Of a stretch of DNA of 64,000 nucleotides, positions 54,467 to 62,763 are shown one piece after another. Position 1 is the stretch's first letter; every line of letters begins with the position of its first letter. A program made the translations under genes and the position numbers. The notes under the pieces are model-generated. The model saw nothing but the letters and a program-made list of their open reading frames with translations, searched no databases and had not been told where the DNA came from. The DNA comes from Chitinophagaceae bacterium (lineage in GTDB: Bacteria > Bacteroidota > Bacteroidia > Chitinophagales > Chitinophagaceae), in NCBI GenBank assembly GCA_947447465.1, contig CANFKE010000005.1:1-64000 (forward strand). The letters run 5' to 3'.

Positions 54467-56767
54467 CTAGGATTCCGTTAATATATTTCCTAAAGGTAAG
54501 CGATACGATTTAACTGATGGTGTTTCTGCTATGCATAGTCTAAATAAAAATATCTGACCTTTGCCATCCAATCCCGGGAATACTTTTTCAAATCTTTTGT
54601 ACAACTCTGTAAACTCTTCTTTCATAAAGTCCGGCAATCCATCTCCATTACCAAATTTCAGGCGTGCAAAATGCAAAGGCGCCGCCAGCATGGGTTGCAT
54701 AGATACATTGAGTTTAGATGCCATCAGCCACATGCGCTCTACCGCCCGCCCGCCCATAAAATAGTCGAGTGGGGTAAAATGCGGCATAACGATCAATCCT
54801 ATACCTGATGCGCTCGCGATAGCCTTTCTCGCTATACTTTCCAGCCCTGTGCCTGCTCTCCATTCTGCCAGTAATGCCACTACTCTCGGGTCTTTGACCA
54901 GCTTCAGCCCCACTACTTCCGACGGTTTTACATCCAGTGTCCCTATGTCTATGCCATCGGCCGTGGTTCGGCTATGTTCATCATCCCATCTCACTTCCTT
55001 GTTGTAAAATTCATAATGACCTTCAGCATGCAGCATTCGTAATCTCTCAGACGAACTCGTAATATCCGCCAGTTCATTCATATCTGTTTCACTATTTCTG
55101 AATAGAAATTCAGCTCCCGCTATTGATTCGACCGATGCTTTTAGTTGCGCTAAAGCATCTGCTTCCAGTGCTACTCTTGACCCCAGATTTCTGTTGGTCA
55201 ATCTATTTCCTATTTCATTGACCAGTACATCCGGTTGGTATAGGCTGGTTACACTCTTTTCTTTTCCAAATTGTATGACTGCAATGAGTTTTTTGCTCTC
55301 TATTGGGAATGTTTGGATAGTTACACTTACCTTATGTTTGTGTGCTTCCAGTTCCAGATTTTCCACTGCCGCACCCAATGCCACATAGGATGCTATGTCT
55401 TCAAAGTCGCCAAAGGTCACTGATCGTATTCTGTCATGGAACAAGAATAGACACGATTGGGTCAGGTGCCATTTCCAGGGTTGGTTATTACCTGCCGATG
55501 GGGCCTGTCTTGCAGCTTCCATTATTTGCATCAACACATCTTGCGGAGGAAGTTGGCTGGATATTTCCATGCCGGCAAGCGCCTGTGTGGCTAGCTCATT
55601 CATGTATGCTACAGTCAGTGGTTGTTCCTCTATTTTGTAGTTGACTACAGGTTTTTCTCTTGTATCCGGTATCAGCTCTTCCAGATCTATAAAGTATCTG
55701 CCTGAGTTGGTAAACTGATCCAGGAATATCCTTCTGCAGGTGTCAGCGGTAAGTGCGCCGCCCATTGTTACGGCGGTAGCCAGTTGTGGCCAGGTGGTTA
55801 TCGTTTGTTCTATCTCCACCATCGATGCTTTCATTCTCGGAGATAGGGTGTCCAGTCCCGATATCGGGAGCATATAAGGCAGCTTCTCTTCTGCTGTTTT
55901 TAGTTTGTTGATGATTTCAAAATCCAGTGTCAGCCCTTCCAGCCAGCCATGTATTATTGGTCGTTCCGGCTCCAGGTCAAATCGTTCCACATCCAGTGTC
56001 CCTCTGTCGCTCGCCTCCATCAATACCGGTACCTGCAGTTCTTTCGCTTTAATCCTGCACAGTATTTTCACATTTACGCCGTCGCACTCGTCAATGACCA
56101 GATCCAGCTTGCCGTTTTTAGTAAAGAAGTCATGGATATTACTTTCTGTTACTCCTTCCGAAAAGCAGACAACATTGAAATATGGGTCCAACTCCGCAAT
56201 CTCTCTGGCTACAGCATAGGTCTTTAAAAGTCCCAAATTGTGTACTCCTGTGCGTATGCGGTTCAGATTATTGAGTTCCAGTGTGTCAAAATCGGCAATG
56301 CGCAATTCTCCGCAGCCTCTTTCCAATGCTAATGTTAGTGATACCGATTGTCCTACCGACAACCCGATCACACCTACTTTCTTGGTAGCTAGTTTTTCAC
56401 GCTCTGCTATCGTTATCTTGTTTTTATTCGCCGATGTACGTAGTTCTATATATTCCTCTTTGTCCAGTATGTGTACCACCCGGTTCGACCACGGATAATA
56501 GGCCCAAACTCCATATTCAGTTATTGGGGTGTCTCCCAGATGTTTGGCTATCAGATGGGCATATTCATCTGCCGTAAGTTTCTTTTTGGGGTTGCGGCTC
56601 TTGGTCAACTCTTTAAGTTGGTCATAAAGTTCATCATATACCATTATCCCATCGTTGGCTATGAGATCATCAAATGCCTGTTTGTCTGCAGGATTGCCTA
56701 GCCTGTATAAAATCGGGCGATACGTTTCATTTAGTTTCTTCGTTAATTGTAATTTTTCTGTTAACAT
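54467..56767 (-). CDS. Rv1355c-family fusion: E1/ThiF-like adenylating domain plus nitroreductase-like domain
   Basis: 766 aa from the ATG at 56767. Residues about 120-330 are an E1/ThiF-like Rossmann domain: nucleotide loop GLSVGQS (135-141), acidic ADFD (158-161), NLNR (167-170) and IDECDG (225-230). The usual paired CxxC zinc ligands are absent. Residues about 410-766 are nitroreductase-like, with the FMN-binding pattern APSAGNNQPW (422-431) and a C-terminal FMGGRAVERMWLMASKLNVSMQP block. The family includes mycobacterial Rv1355c (annotated MoeY) but no molybdopterin genes are near. Promoter TTG-N20-TATATTTA at 56808-56838. Substrate unknown. Confidence 0.85.
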   Translation of the reverse strand: MLTEKLQLTKKLNETYRPILYRLGNPADKQAFDDLIANDGIMVYDELYDQLKELTKSRNPKKKLTADEYAHLIAKHLGDTPITEYGVWAYYPWSNRVVHILDKEEYIELRTSANKNKITIAEREKLATKKVGVIGLSVGQSVSLTLALERGCGELRIADFDTLELNNLNRIRTGVHNLGLLKTYAVAREIAELDPYFNVVCFSEGVTESNIHDFFTKNGKLDLVIDECDGVNVKILCRIKAKELQVPVLMEASDRGTLDVERFDLEPERPIIHGWLEGLTLDFEIINKLKTAEEKLPYMLPISGLDTLSPRMKASMVEIEQTITTWPQLATAVTMGGALTADTCRRIFLDQFTNSGRYFIDLEELIPDTREKPVVNYKIEEQPLTVAYMNELATQALAGMEISSQLPPQDVLMQIMEAARQAPSAGNNQPWKWHLTQSCLFLFHDRIRSVTFGDFEDIASYVALGAAVENLELEAHKHKVSVTIQTFPIESKKLIAVIQFGKEKSVTSLYQPDVLVNEIGNRLTNRNLGSRVALEADALAQLKASVESIAGAEFLFRNSETDMNELADITSSSERLRMLHAEGHYEFYNKEVRWDDEHSRTTADGIDIGTLDVKPSEVVGLKLVKDPRVVALLAEWRAGTGLESIARKAIASASGIGLIVMPHFTPLDYFMGGRAVERMWLMASKLNVSMQPMLAAPLHFARLKFGNGDGLPDFMKEEFTELYKRFEKVFPGLDGKGQIFLFRLCIAETPSVKSYRLPLGNILTES

Positions 56768-56807
56768 GGGTAAGCTCTTGATTGAAACTGTAATTTGATT
56801 CGGACTA

Positions 56808-56838
56808 TAAATATACACGCCGAAGGCAAAATTTCCAA
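56808..56838 (-). promoter_or_regulatory. candidate promoter of the E1-nitroreductase gene
   Basis: On the minus strand TTG (56836-56838), 20 bases, then TATATTTA (56808-56815), a 7/8 match to TAnnTTTG. It lies 41 bases before the chosen ATG, in the divergent region with the lone receiver gene. Confidence 0.5.
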
Positions 56839-56890
56839 TAATTTTATTACCTTGCGTAGAGTTAAATTTTGATGAAAATTTTTATAATAT

Positions 56891-57358
56891 ATGTCCAAGC
56901 CCGGTAAGATAGTGGTCTTATATGTAGACGATGAGGAGAACAATCTGGTCTCCTTTAAAGCTGTCTTTAGGATTAAATATAAAGTGTTGACTGCCATAAG
57001 TGGTGAAGAGGCCATAAAGGTGCTAAAGGATAATGAAGTTAATGTTATCATTACCGACCAGCGTATGCCCAATATGACAGGTGTTGAATTTCTGGAAACT
57101 ATTATAGACGACTATCCACTCCCTACACGTATTCTACTTACCGGATATGCCGATATGAATGCGGTAATTGATGCCGTAAATAAAGGTAAGATCTTCCACT
57201 ATCTCACAAAACCGTGGAATGAGGAAGAATTAGATATGACCATCACTAAAGCATATGAGGTCTTCAGAGAAAAAGTGGATGAAAAGGAAATGAATGCCAA
57301 GCTTACCATAAGCAATGAGCAACTCGAATTCCTTGTTCGTCAGAAGCTGCTCTCCTGA
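56891..57358 (+). CDS. receiver-domain response regulator with helical tail
   Basis: 155 aa. It is a receiver with DDE at 13-15, phospho-acceptor Asp56 (TDQRMPNMTG), Thr84 and Lys107 (LTKPW), followed by a short helical C-terminal extension without a recognisable output domain. It shares YVDDEENNLxxFKAVFR and DQRMPxxTGVxF with the receiver of the hybrid kinase at 50298, so they may be duplicates. It is divergent from the E1-nitroreductase gene across about 120 bases and probably belongs to the same circuit. Confidence 0.9.
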   Translation: MSKPGKIVVLYVDDEENNLVSFKAVFRIKYKVLTAISGEEAIKVLKDNEVNVIITDQRMPNMTGVEFLETIIDDYPLPTRILLTGYADMNAVIDAVNKGKIFHYLTKPWNEEELDMTITKAYEVFREKVDEKEMNAKLTISNEQLEFLVRQKLLS

Positions 57359-57401
57359 TCTTTATTTTCTGGCCGATCGTTTTCTTTTATCGTCCTGATT
57401 A

Positions 57402-58319
57402 TTACTGGCTTAATATCCTTCTTACAGCACCATCCAATTCCGGATAGTTGAACTTGAATCCCGAAATAAGCGTTTTTTGCGCGCTTACAGTCGTACTTTT
57501 CAATATTTCTATGCTGAATTCCCCGAGCATTGCTTTGATCACAAATGCAGGTACGGGTATCGATATTTTTAGTCCGCCTTTAATTTTGGCTATCGTTTGC
57601 ATTAGTTCCCTGTGTGTTACCGGCTTCGGGGCCACACCATTATACACTCCGGAAACATGATCGTGCTCCAACGCAAATATCATTAATCTGGCCAGATCTT
57701 CAACTTCTATCCAGCTTACCATCTGTTCGCCTCCACCCAATATTGGTACTATCCCGAAACTCATTGGTGTAGCAAATTGTGGAAAAGCACCGCCCTCTTT
57801 TCCCAAAACTATACCTATCCGTACAATCACTGTTCGCATCTGTGGCGCGGCCTGTAGAGATGCTTCTTCCCACACTCGGCAGGTAGTTCCCAGAAAATCG
57901 TTTTCTGGTTGGCTATCCTCTGTGAACGGAGTATGTCTGCTATCGTCAGCGCCATATATGCCTATTGCCGATGCGGCAACAAATACTTTGCACTGTTTCC
58001 CGCTGGTTTTCAGGCTTTCTGTTAGCAGGTGAGTGCTATTTACCCGGCTATCCAATATCTCCCGTTTACGGTCTTCGCTCCATCGTTTATCTGCTATTCC
58101 GGCTCCCGCCAGGTGCACAACGCCATCCAGTTGACCTATGGCGGTCAGGTCACACTCATTTTTTGCGGCATCCCAGTAGGCATAGCTCACATGTGGTCTG
58201 TTTTTTCTTTTGCTGACATCTCGGGTGAAAATGATCACATCATACCCTTTTTCTGTCAACAGTGCTGTTACATAACTGCCCACAAACCCTGTACCTCCTA
58301 CTATGCCTATTGTCTTCAT
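57402..58319 (-). CDS. TIGR01777-family NAD(P)-dependent epimerase-like protein
   Basis: A 305-aa short-chain-dehydrogenase-fold protein. The dinucleotide motif is GGTGFVGSYV (9-18), followed by the GVVHLAGAGIADKRW block that marks the TIGR01777/YfcH group, and a C-terminal DUF1731-like tail (LKSTTVSAQKTLISGFKFNYPEL). The substrate of this group is not established. It is the last gene before a 180-base gap and the small ORF at 58497. Confidence 0.9.
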   Translation of the reverse strand: MKTIGIVGGTGFVGSYVTALLTEKGYDVIIFTRDVSKRKNRPHVSYAYWDAAKNECDLTAIGQLDGVVHLAGAGIADKRWSEDRKREILDSRVNSTHLLTESLKTSGKQCKVFVAASAIGIYGADDSRHTPFTEDSQPENDFLGTTCRVWEEASLQAAPQMRTVIVRIGIVLGKEGGAFPQFATPMSFGIVPILGGGEQMVSWIEVEDLARLMIFALEHDHVSGVYNGVAPKPVTHRELMQTIAKIKGGLKISIPVPAFVIKAMLGEFSIEILKSTTVSAQKTLISGFKFNYPELDGAVRRILSQ

Positions 58320-58496
58320 ACTATTTTTTATACAGTGAAATTACCGAACTAATTCGCTTATCTGCTATTGAAAATGCAATAATGGTCATTCCGGTTGGCT
58401 ATTATATCTGTTTTAACTTTATTTTTCGTTATTTATACAATAAAGCAAACACTATTTCGTTTTTTCTCTGCACACACTTTAAAAACCAAATAGTAA

Positions 58497-58694
58497 ATGA
58501 ATAAAACTTTACATCAGAAACTTACAGATAAGCATCAATACACCTTTCCTGCTCACATAGACATGCTAGGTGCCGACGATCTCATTCCGGGCTTCAGACT
58601 CGAAAAGCAAATATTTAAAGAAGCCGATAAAGACCTCCTCAGTCCTCGTCCGCAGGCTATTGCCCACATTCTGGAACTGAGTCGCAGCATTTAG
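58497..58694 (+). CDS. small hypothetical protein, 65 aa
   Basis: MNKTLHQKLTDKHQYTFPAHIDMLGADDLIPGFRLEKQIFKEADKDLLSPRPQAIAHILELSRSI. It is soluble and mixed-charge with no known domain. The start is an ATG after an A-rich stretch (AAAAACCAAATAGTAA). The composition and even residue distribution resemble a real small protein more than a shadow, and no gene overlaps it. It ends about 100 bases before the shared terminator at 58794. Existence is probable rather than certain. Confidence 0.5.
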   Translation: MNKTLHQKLTDKHQYTFPAHIDMLGADDLIPGFRLEKQIFKEADKDLLSPRPQAIAHILELSRSI

Positions 58695-58793
58695 CCCCGG
58701 CCCCTGCATTCCCTCTTATTCATTATTGGATATTGCACCGTTGTACACTCACTACACATAAGTTGAGGGCGCCAATGTCCAATTTTGCTTAAT

Positions 58794-58830
58794 AAAAAAT
58801 GCCCCGATTCGTAGAATCGGGGCATTTTTT
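58794..58830. terminator. bidirectional terminator, 17-bp perfect stem
   Basis: AAAAAATGCCCCGATTC (58794-58810) pairs with 58814-58830 around GTA. Poly-A on the left and poly-T on the right allow termination of the small ORF (plus) and trhO (minus, stop 28 bases away). Confidence 0.93.
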
Positions 58831-58858
58831 ATATATGATTAATTAAATTATTTGCTGA

Positions 58859-59935
58859 TTATTTTACGCCTTCTCGCTTCAATTGGTCAGCTTTCCACTC
58901 TTCTCTATGTTTTCTCAACGGGTGGTCTTTCGATTTATTGAAGATCATTGTGCCATTTTCACGGCCGGCTCTCAGTGCCTTCTGCTCTTCCGGAGACATA
59001 TTCTTCTCCTCCATACAAGATTCACTGCAGCAGCCTTCATATTTGGCCGCGCATTCAGCACATTGTATGAACAGCAGGTGACAGCCATCGTTTTTGCAAT
59101 TGGTATGCGTATCACACGGTTTGCCGCAAATATGGCATTCTGCTATTACATCTTCGGTAATTCGCTCACCCAATCGTTCGTCAAATACAAAGTTCTTACC
59201 AATGAATTTTATGGGCAGATCTTGCTCTTTTGCTTTGCGGGCATATTCTATTATGCCACCTTCTACGTGAAATACGTTCTTAAAACCATTGTGTAGCATG
59301 TATGCACTGGCTTTTTCGCAGCGTATGCCGCCCGTGCAATACATAATGATGTTCTGGTCTTTTTTGTCCTTCAGCATATCTACTGCCATAGGTAATTGCT
59401 CACGGAAGGTATCTGAAGGAACCTCAATTGCTCTTTCAAAATGCCCGACTTCATATTCATAGTGATTACGCATATCTACAATGATCGTGTCAGGCTTGGC
59501 TGCCAGCTCATTATATTCTTTTGCTTTCAGATAAACACCCGTTTTAGATGGGTCAAAACTAGGGTCGTCAATACCGTCGGCCACCACTTTCGGGCGTACC
59601 TTCATGCGCAATACCCAAAACGATTTGCCATCATCATCAACGGCAATATTCATACGGATGCCGTTCAGCTCCGGTGCGGCAGCATACAATGCAGCTTTGA
59701 ATGCTTCATAGTTGCTGGCAGGTACGCTTACCTGTCCGTTGATACCCTCATGGGCAATGTAGATTCGGCCGAATACCTTTAACTCATTGAACTTGATGTA
59801 GTTCTCGTTGCGGAATGCAACGGGGTCGGCAATGTTGAAATACTTGTAGAATGAAACTGTTGTGCGGGGCTCTTTTTCGCTAAGCATTATCTGCTTCAGT
59901 TCCTCATTATTAACCCGGTTGTGTAACACTGGCAT
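58859..59935 (-). CDS. trhO: tRNA uridine 5-oxyacetic-acid/hydroxylation protein TrhO (rhodanese-related)
   Basis: A 358-aa YceA/TrhO-type protein. An N-terminal acylphosphatase-like domain ([16 protein letters not shown]) is followed by a rhodanese domain with the active-site Cys in [12 protein letters not shown], and a C-terminal Cys-rich tail ([35 protein letters not shown]) that may bind zinc. TrhO hydroxylates U34 of certain tRNAs. The ATG at 59935 is used in place of 59995, which would add 20 residues before the expected start. TAAATTTG at 59968-59975 is the likely promoter. Confidence 0.92.
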   Translation of the reverse strand: MPVLHNRVNNEELKQIMLSEKEPRTTVSFYKYFNIADPVAFRNENYIKFNELKVFGRIYIAHEGINGQVSVPASNYEAFKAALYAAAPELNGIRMNIAVDDDGKSFWVLRMKVRPKVVADGIDDPSFDPSKTGVYLKAKEYNELAAKPDTIIVDMRNHYEYEVGHFERAIEVPSDTFREQLPMAVDMLKDKKDQNIIMYCTGGIRCEKASAYMLHNGFKNVFHVEGGIIEYARKAKEQDLPIKFIGKNFVFDERLGERITEDVIAECHICGKPCDTHTNCKNDGCHLLFIQCAECAAKYEGCCSESCMEEKNMSPEEQKALRAGRENGTMIFNKSKDHPLRKHREEWKADQLKREGVK

Positions 59936-59967
59936 TGTGTACCTTCCATTTTTAAGTGAGAAAAATG

Positions 59968-59975
59968 CAAATTTA
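59968..59975 (-). promoter_or_regulatory. -7 element TAAATTTG upstream of trhO
   Basis: A perfect TAnnTTTG on the minus strand, 32 bases before the chosen ATG. It lies inside the longer frame, which supports the shorter protein. Confidence 0.55.
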
Positions 59976-60120
59976 AACATATTTGCCAACCTCAACTCAA
60001 TAGAATATAATGATTTCCGTCATCGATCCTTACGATTGTTTATACGTCCCAATAATTTATTGCCCGAAATCCGTGATATTTGTAAAGCGTTTATTCATCT
60101 GGTAGTCAACCTGTAATACA

Positions 60121-60543
60121 ATGAGAAAGCATGTTTTGTTGTTTGTTATCAGTATTTTATTTGCCGGTGTGCTATTCGCACAGGACACCCAAAGACCTTT
60201 AGTTGCGGGTACCTACAGGGGCAATCTGCCATGTGAGGATTGTAAGATCATAGAGACAAGTCTTGATCTGAAATATGGCACCGATTCTACTGGTGAATTC
60301 TCTCTTCGTGATAAATATGTGAGTAAAGGTGGTACGGATATTACTTCCCGTATCAGCGGAGAATGGATCATCGCCAAAGATATTTTCGAGGGTAATAAAG
60401 TTATGATGATCATCCTTAACTACGACAACGAGGATAAAGCGATGTATTTTGTGCTGAAAGCCGATGGTAACTTATTGCCTTTGGATAAGGAAAGGCACCG
60501 GTTGGCATCTGATATAGATTGCACACTCCGCAGATTGTTATAA
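60121..60543 (+). CDS. NlpE-like N-terminal domain protein
   Basis: 140 aa. A signal peptide (about 1-20, ending LFAQ) is followed by an NlpE-type beta-barrel domain: GTYRGNLPCEDCKIIETSLDLKYG with the CxxC motif. E. coli NlpE is an outer-membrane lipoprotein sensing copper and surface stress. This protein has no lipobox Cys at the cleavage site, so it is probably periplasmic and soluble. The role is inferred from the domain only. Confidence 0.82.
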   Translation: MRKHVLLFVISILFAGVLFAQDTQRPLVAGTYRGNLPCEDCKIIETSLDLKYGTDSTGEFSLRDKYVSKGGTDITSRISGEWIIAKDIFEGNKVMMIILNYDNEDKAMYFVLKADGNLLPLDKERHRLASDIDCTLRRLL

Positions 60544-60601
60544 GATAGTTATTGAAGATCGGGAAGTGGGGTGTCGCACGATGGTCTAATCCGTTTTAAC
60601 A

Positions 60602-60609
60602 TATATTTG
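60602..60609 (+). promoter_or_regulatory. -7 element TATATTTG upstream of the DUF1573-ubiA unit
   Basis: A perfect TAnnTTTG 21 bases before the DUF1573 ATG at 60631. It would drive the following three-gene run. Confidence 0.55.
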
Positions 60610-60630
60610 CTGTAAATTAAGATATCCCTC

Positions 60631-61158
60631 ATGGATGTAAATTATAAATACGTTTTACTGACCATACTTACTTTGTCCATTTTTACATTGACTATCGTTG
60701 AGTTGACTGGAGTAAGTAAAAATGCGCTATTCAGGAAGTTTCATGGTGGGGGAGAAGGTGTCTTCTACTCAAGAGACGGAGAAGTTTATCGTGGTGAGAT
60801 ATATCCCGAACAGACTCGCAGCCGCAGCCAGATAGTAGCCGAAATGCCTAAAACAACTATGCAGTTCTATGAAACTAAATTCAACTTTGGCTCAATAAGC
60901 ACAGGTCGAATAGTTACGCACGTTTTCCGTTTCAAAAATACAGGACAAAATCCGCTGATGATCGCAAAGACCGATGTGACTTGCGGTTGTACTACACCCA
61001 ATTTCCCATTAGAGTCCATAGCTCCCGGTAGCGATGGAGAGATAACAATTTTATACAATAGTGAAGGGCATGTAGGTCACGAAGAAAAGAACATAGTCGT
61101 GCATTCTAATGCATTGCCCGAGGCAGTATCAATAACAGTGGAGGCAGATGTCAGATAA
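60631..61158 (+). CDS. membrane-anchored DUF1573 protein
   Basis: 175 aa. One N-terminal transmembrane helix (about 6-28) acts as an anchor. The extracytoplasmic DUF1573 domain (about 75-175) is an immunoglobulin-like ASPM-SPD-2-Hydin fold with the diagnostic DVTCGCTTPNFP motif. The function of the family is not known. The stop codon overlaps the start of the prenyltransferase gene by 11 bases, so they are translationally coupled. Confidence 0.88.
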   Translation: MDVNYKYVLLTILTLSIFTLTIVELTGVSKNALFRKFHGGGEGVFYSRDGEVYRGEIYPEQTRSRSQIVAEMPKTTMQFYETKFNFGSISTGRIVTHVFRFKNTGQNPLMIAKTDVTCGCTTPNFPLESIAPGSDGEITILYNSEGHVGHEEKNIVVHSNALPEAVSITVEADVR

Positions 61159-62056
61159 TATGAATACAGTGAGCATATCGCCAATGGTCAAAGTCAGGAA
61201 TTACTTATCACTCATAAAGTTCAGTCACACCATTTTTGCGCTTCCTTTCGCCATCATTGGTTTTGTACTGGCAATTACTACCATTACCGAGCCATACAAT
61301 AAATTCGCCGGGTTTGGAAAGATGTTGTTATGCATGGTCTTTGCCCGCAGCGCCGCTATGGCATTCAATCGTTACCTCGATCGTCGGTTCGATGCGCTCA
61401 ATCCACGAACTGCGATCCGCGAAATACCTGCAGGCGTTATAAAGCCGGAACATGCTTTAGCATTCACCATCCTCAATTGTGTATTGTTCGTTGCTACTAC
61501 ATGGTTCATCAATCCTGCTTGTTTTTATCTGTCTTTCGTAGCATTATTTGTTATTTTATTCTATAGCTACACTAAAAGGTTCACAGCATTGTGTCACCTT
61601 GTATTGGGTGTTGGGTTGTCATTGTCGCCCATCGGTGCCTATCTTTCAGTTACGGGTAAATTCGATCTGTTGCCTATACTCTTTTCATTCATGGTATTTA
61701 CCTGGGTGTCTGGGTTCGATATCATTTATGCGCTTCAGGACGAGTCTTTCGATCGTAGTCAGCAACTACATTCTATACCTGCCGCACTAGGTGTTCGCAA
61801 TGCATTGGTAGTATCCACATTGTTGCATGTTCTTTCTGCGGGCTTTGTATTGTATGCCGGTGTATATGGTCACTTCAATTTTATTTATTGGATCGGCGCT
61901 GCGTTTTATATCGGTGCGCTCACTTATCAGCATCTGCTGGTAAAACCAACAGACCTCAGCAAGATCAATATTGCCTTCGCCAATACCAACGGCATTGCCA
62001 GTGTAGTGTTTTCTGCCATTACCATCATCTCCGTTTACGTTAGTAAGTTGTTATAG
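61148..62056 (+). CDS. UbiA-family polyprenyltransferase
   Basis: A 302-aa membrane enzyme with multiple transmembrane helices. The first Asp-rich motif is NRYLDRRFDALNPRT and the second YALQDESFDRSQQLHSIP, both typical of UbiA-type aromatic prenyltransferases. It resembles 4-hydroxybenzoate polyprenyltransferase/MqnP-like proteins, so it may serve menaquinone synthesis by the futalosine route; MenA is an alternative. The start is 61148, or 61160 if the overlap with the DUF1573 gene is not used. The STM3941-like gene follows 14 bases later. Confidence 0.88.
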   Translation: MSDNMNTVSISPMVKVRNYLSLIKFSHTIFALPFAIIGFVLAITTITEPYNKFAGFGKMLLCMVFARSAAMAFNRYLDRRFDALNPRTAIREIPAGVIKPEHALAFTILNCVLFVATTWFINPACFYLSFVALFVILFYSYTKRFTALCHLVLGVGLSLSPIGAYLSVTGKFDLLPILFSFMVFTWVSGFDIIYALQDESFDRSQQLHSIPAALGVRNALVVSTLLHVLSAGFVLYAGVYGHFNFIYWIGAAFYIGALTYQHLLVKPTDLSKINIAFANTNGIASVVFSAITIISVYVSKLL

Positions 62057-62070
62057 TAATATCCCTTTCC

Positions 62071-62595
62071 ATGAGCGAGATCGTCATCTGTAAGTCTGTT
62101 TGGAAGGGCATTCGGTTGATATTATTGGGCTCTCTGTTCGTTATCCCATCCATTCTAATTTTGTTGAAAGGGGCAGAGGAAGATAAGCTGATATGTTGGT
62201 TGGCCATTTGTCTTTTTGGATTGGTATATCCTGTCGGCCTCTCTATTATTATCGATCGCCGGCCTCAGGTCATCATCAATGAAACCGGTATTTTCGTTCG
62301 CAACCTCAGCGATAAGGTCATTAATTGGGAGATCATGCGCAAGGCATACATTGCCGAGATCAATAAGCAGGCATTTATTTGTCTGGTAGTTGATGAGGAG
62401 TATGAGCTTATGCACAGTAAAGGCAGGTTGTACAGGTCTGTAGTAAAGATCAACAAAGAGCTGGGCTTTCAGGAACTCAATATCTGGTTAAATAACGTCA
62501 ACGTAAATAAAGAAAAGCTGCTTGCGCTGATACAGCAGGCTATTCATGCAACTCCTGAGGAGAGAAAAGGGCTGCTCGGATCTGGTAAAGTTTAA
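62071..62595 (+). CDS. STM3941-family membrane protein
   Basis: A 174-aa protein with two N-terminal transmembrane helices (about 15-35 and 42-60), then a cytoplasmic PH-like domain beginning RRPQVIINETGIFVRNLSDKVINWEIMRKAYIAEI. This layout matches the STM3941 family, whose function is unknown. It is the third gene in the DUF1573-ubiA run. Confidence 0.78.
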   Translation: MSEIVICKSVWKGIRLILLGSLFVIPSILILLKGAEEDKLICWLAICLFGLVYPVGLSIIIDRRPQVIINETGIFVRNLSDKVINWEIMRKAYIAEINKQAFICLVVDEEYELMHSKGRLYRSVVKINKELGFQELNIWLNNVNVNKEKLLALIQQAIHATPEERKGLLGSGKV

Positions 62596-62661
62596 CTGAT
62601 CACTCGCCCTCATAGGGCTAAAACTATCCATCAAGCTTACTGTCCTTATAGTGTGTAAAAA

Positions 62662-62697
62662 AAATACCCACCTGTCATTTACTGAAGGTGGGTATTT
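62662..62697. terminator. bidirectional terminator between STM3941-like gene and MMPL gene
   Basis: AAATACCCACCT (62662-62673) pairs with 62686-62697. An A8 run precedes the left arm and ATTTATTATTT follows the right, serving both converging genes. Confidence 0.85.
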
Positions 62698-62763
62698 ATT
62701 ATTTCTGTTACTTACAACTGCACAACTATTTTGGCATTGCGCAACTGAATGATTATTCAAAAT

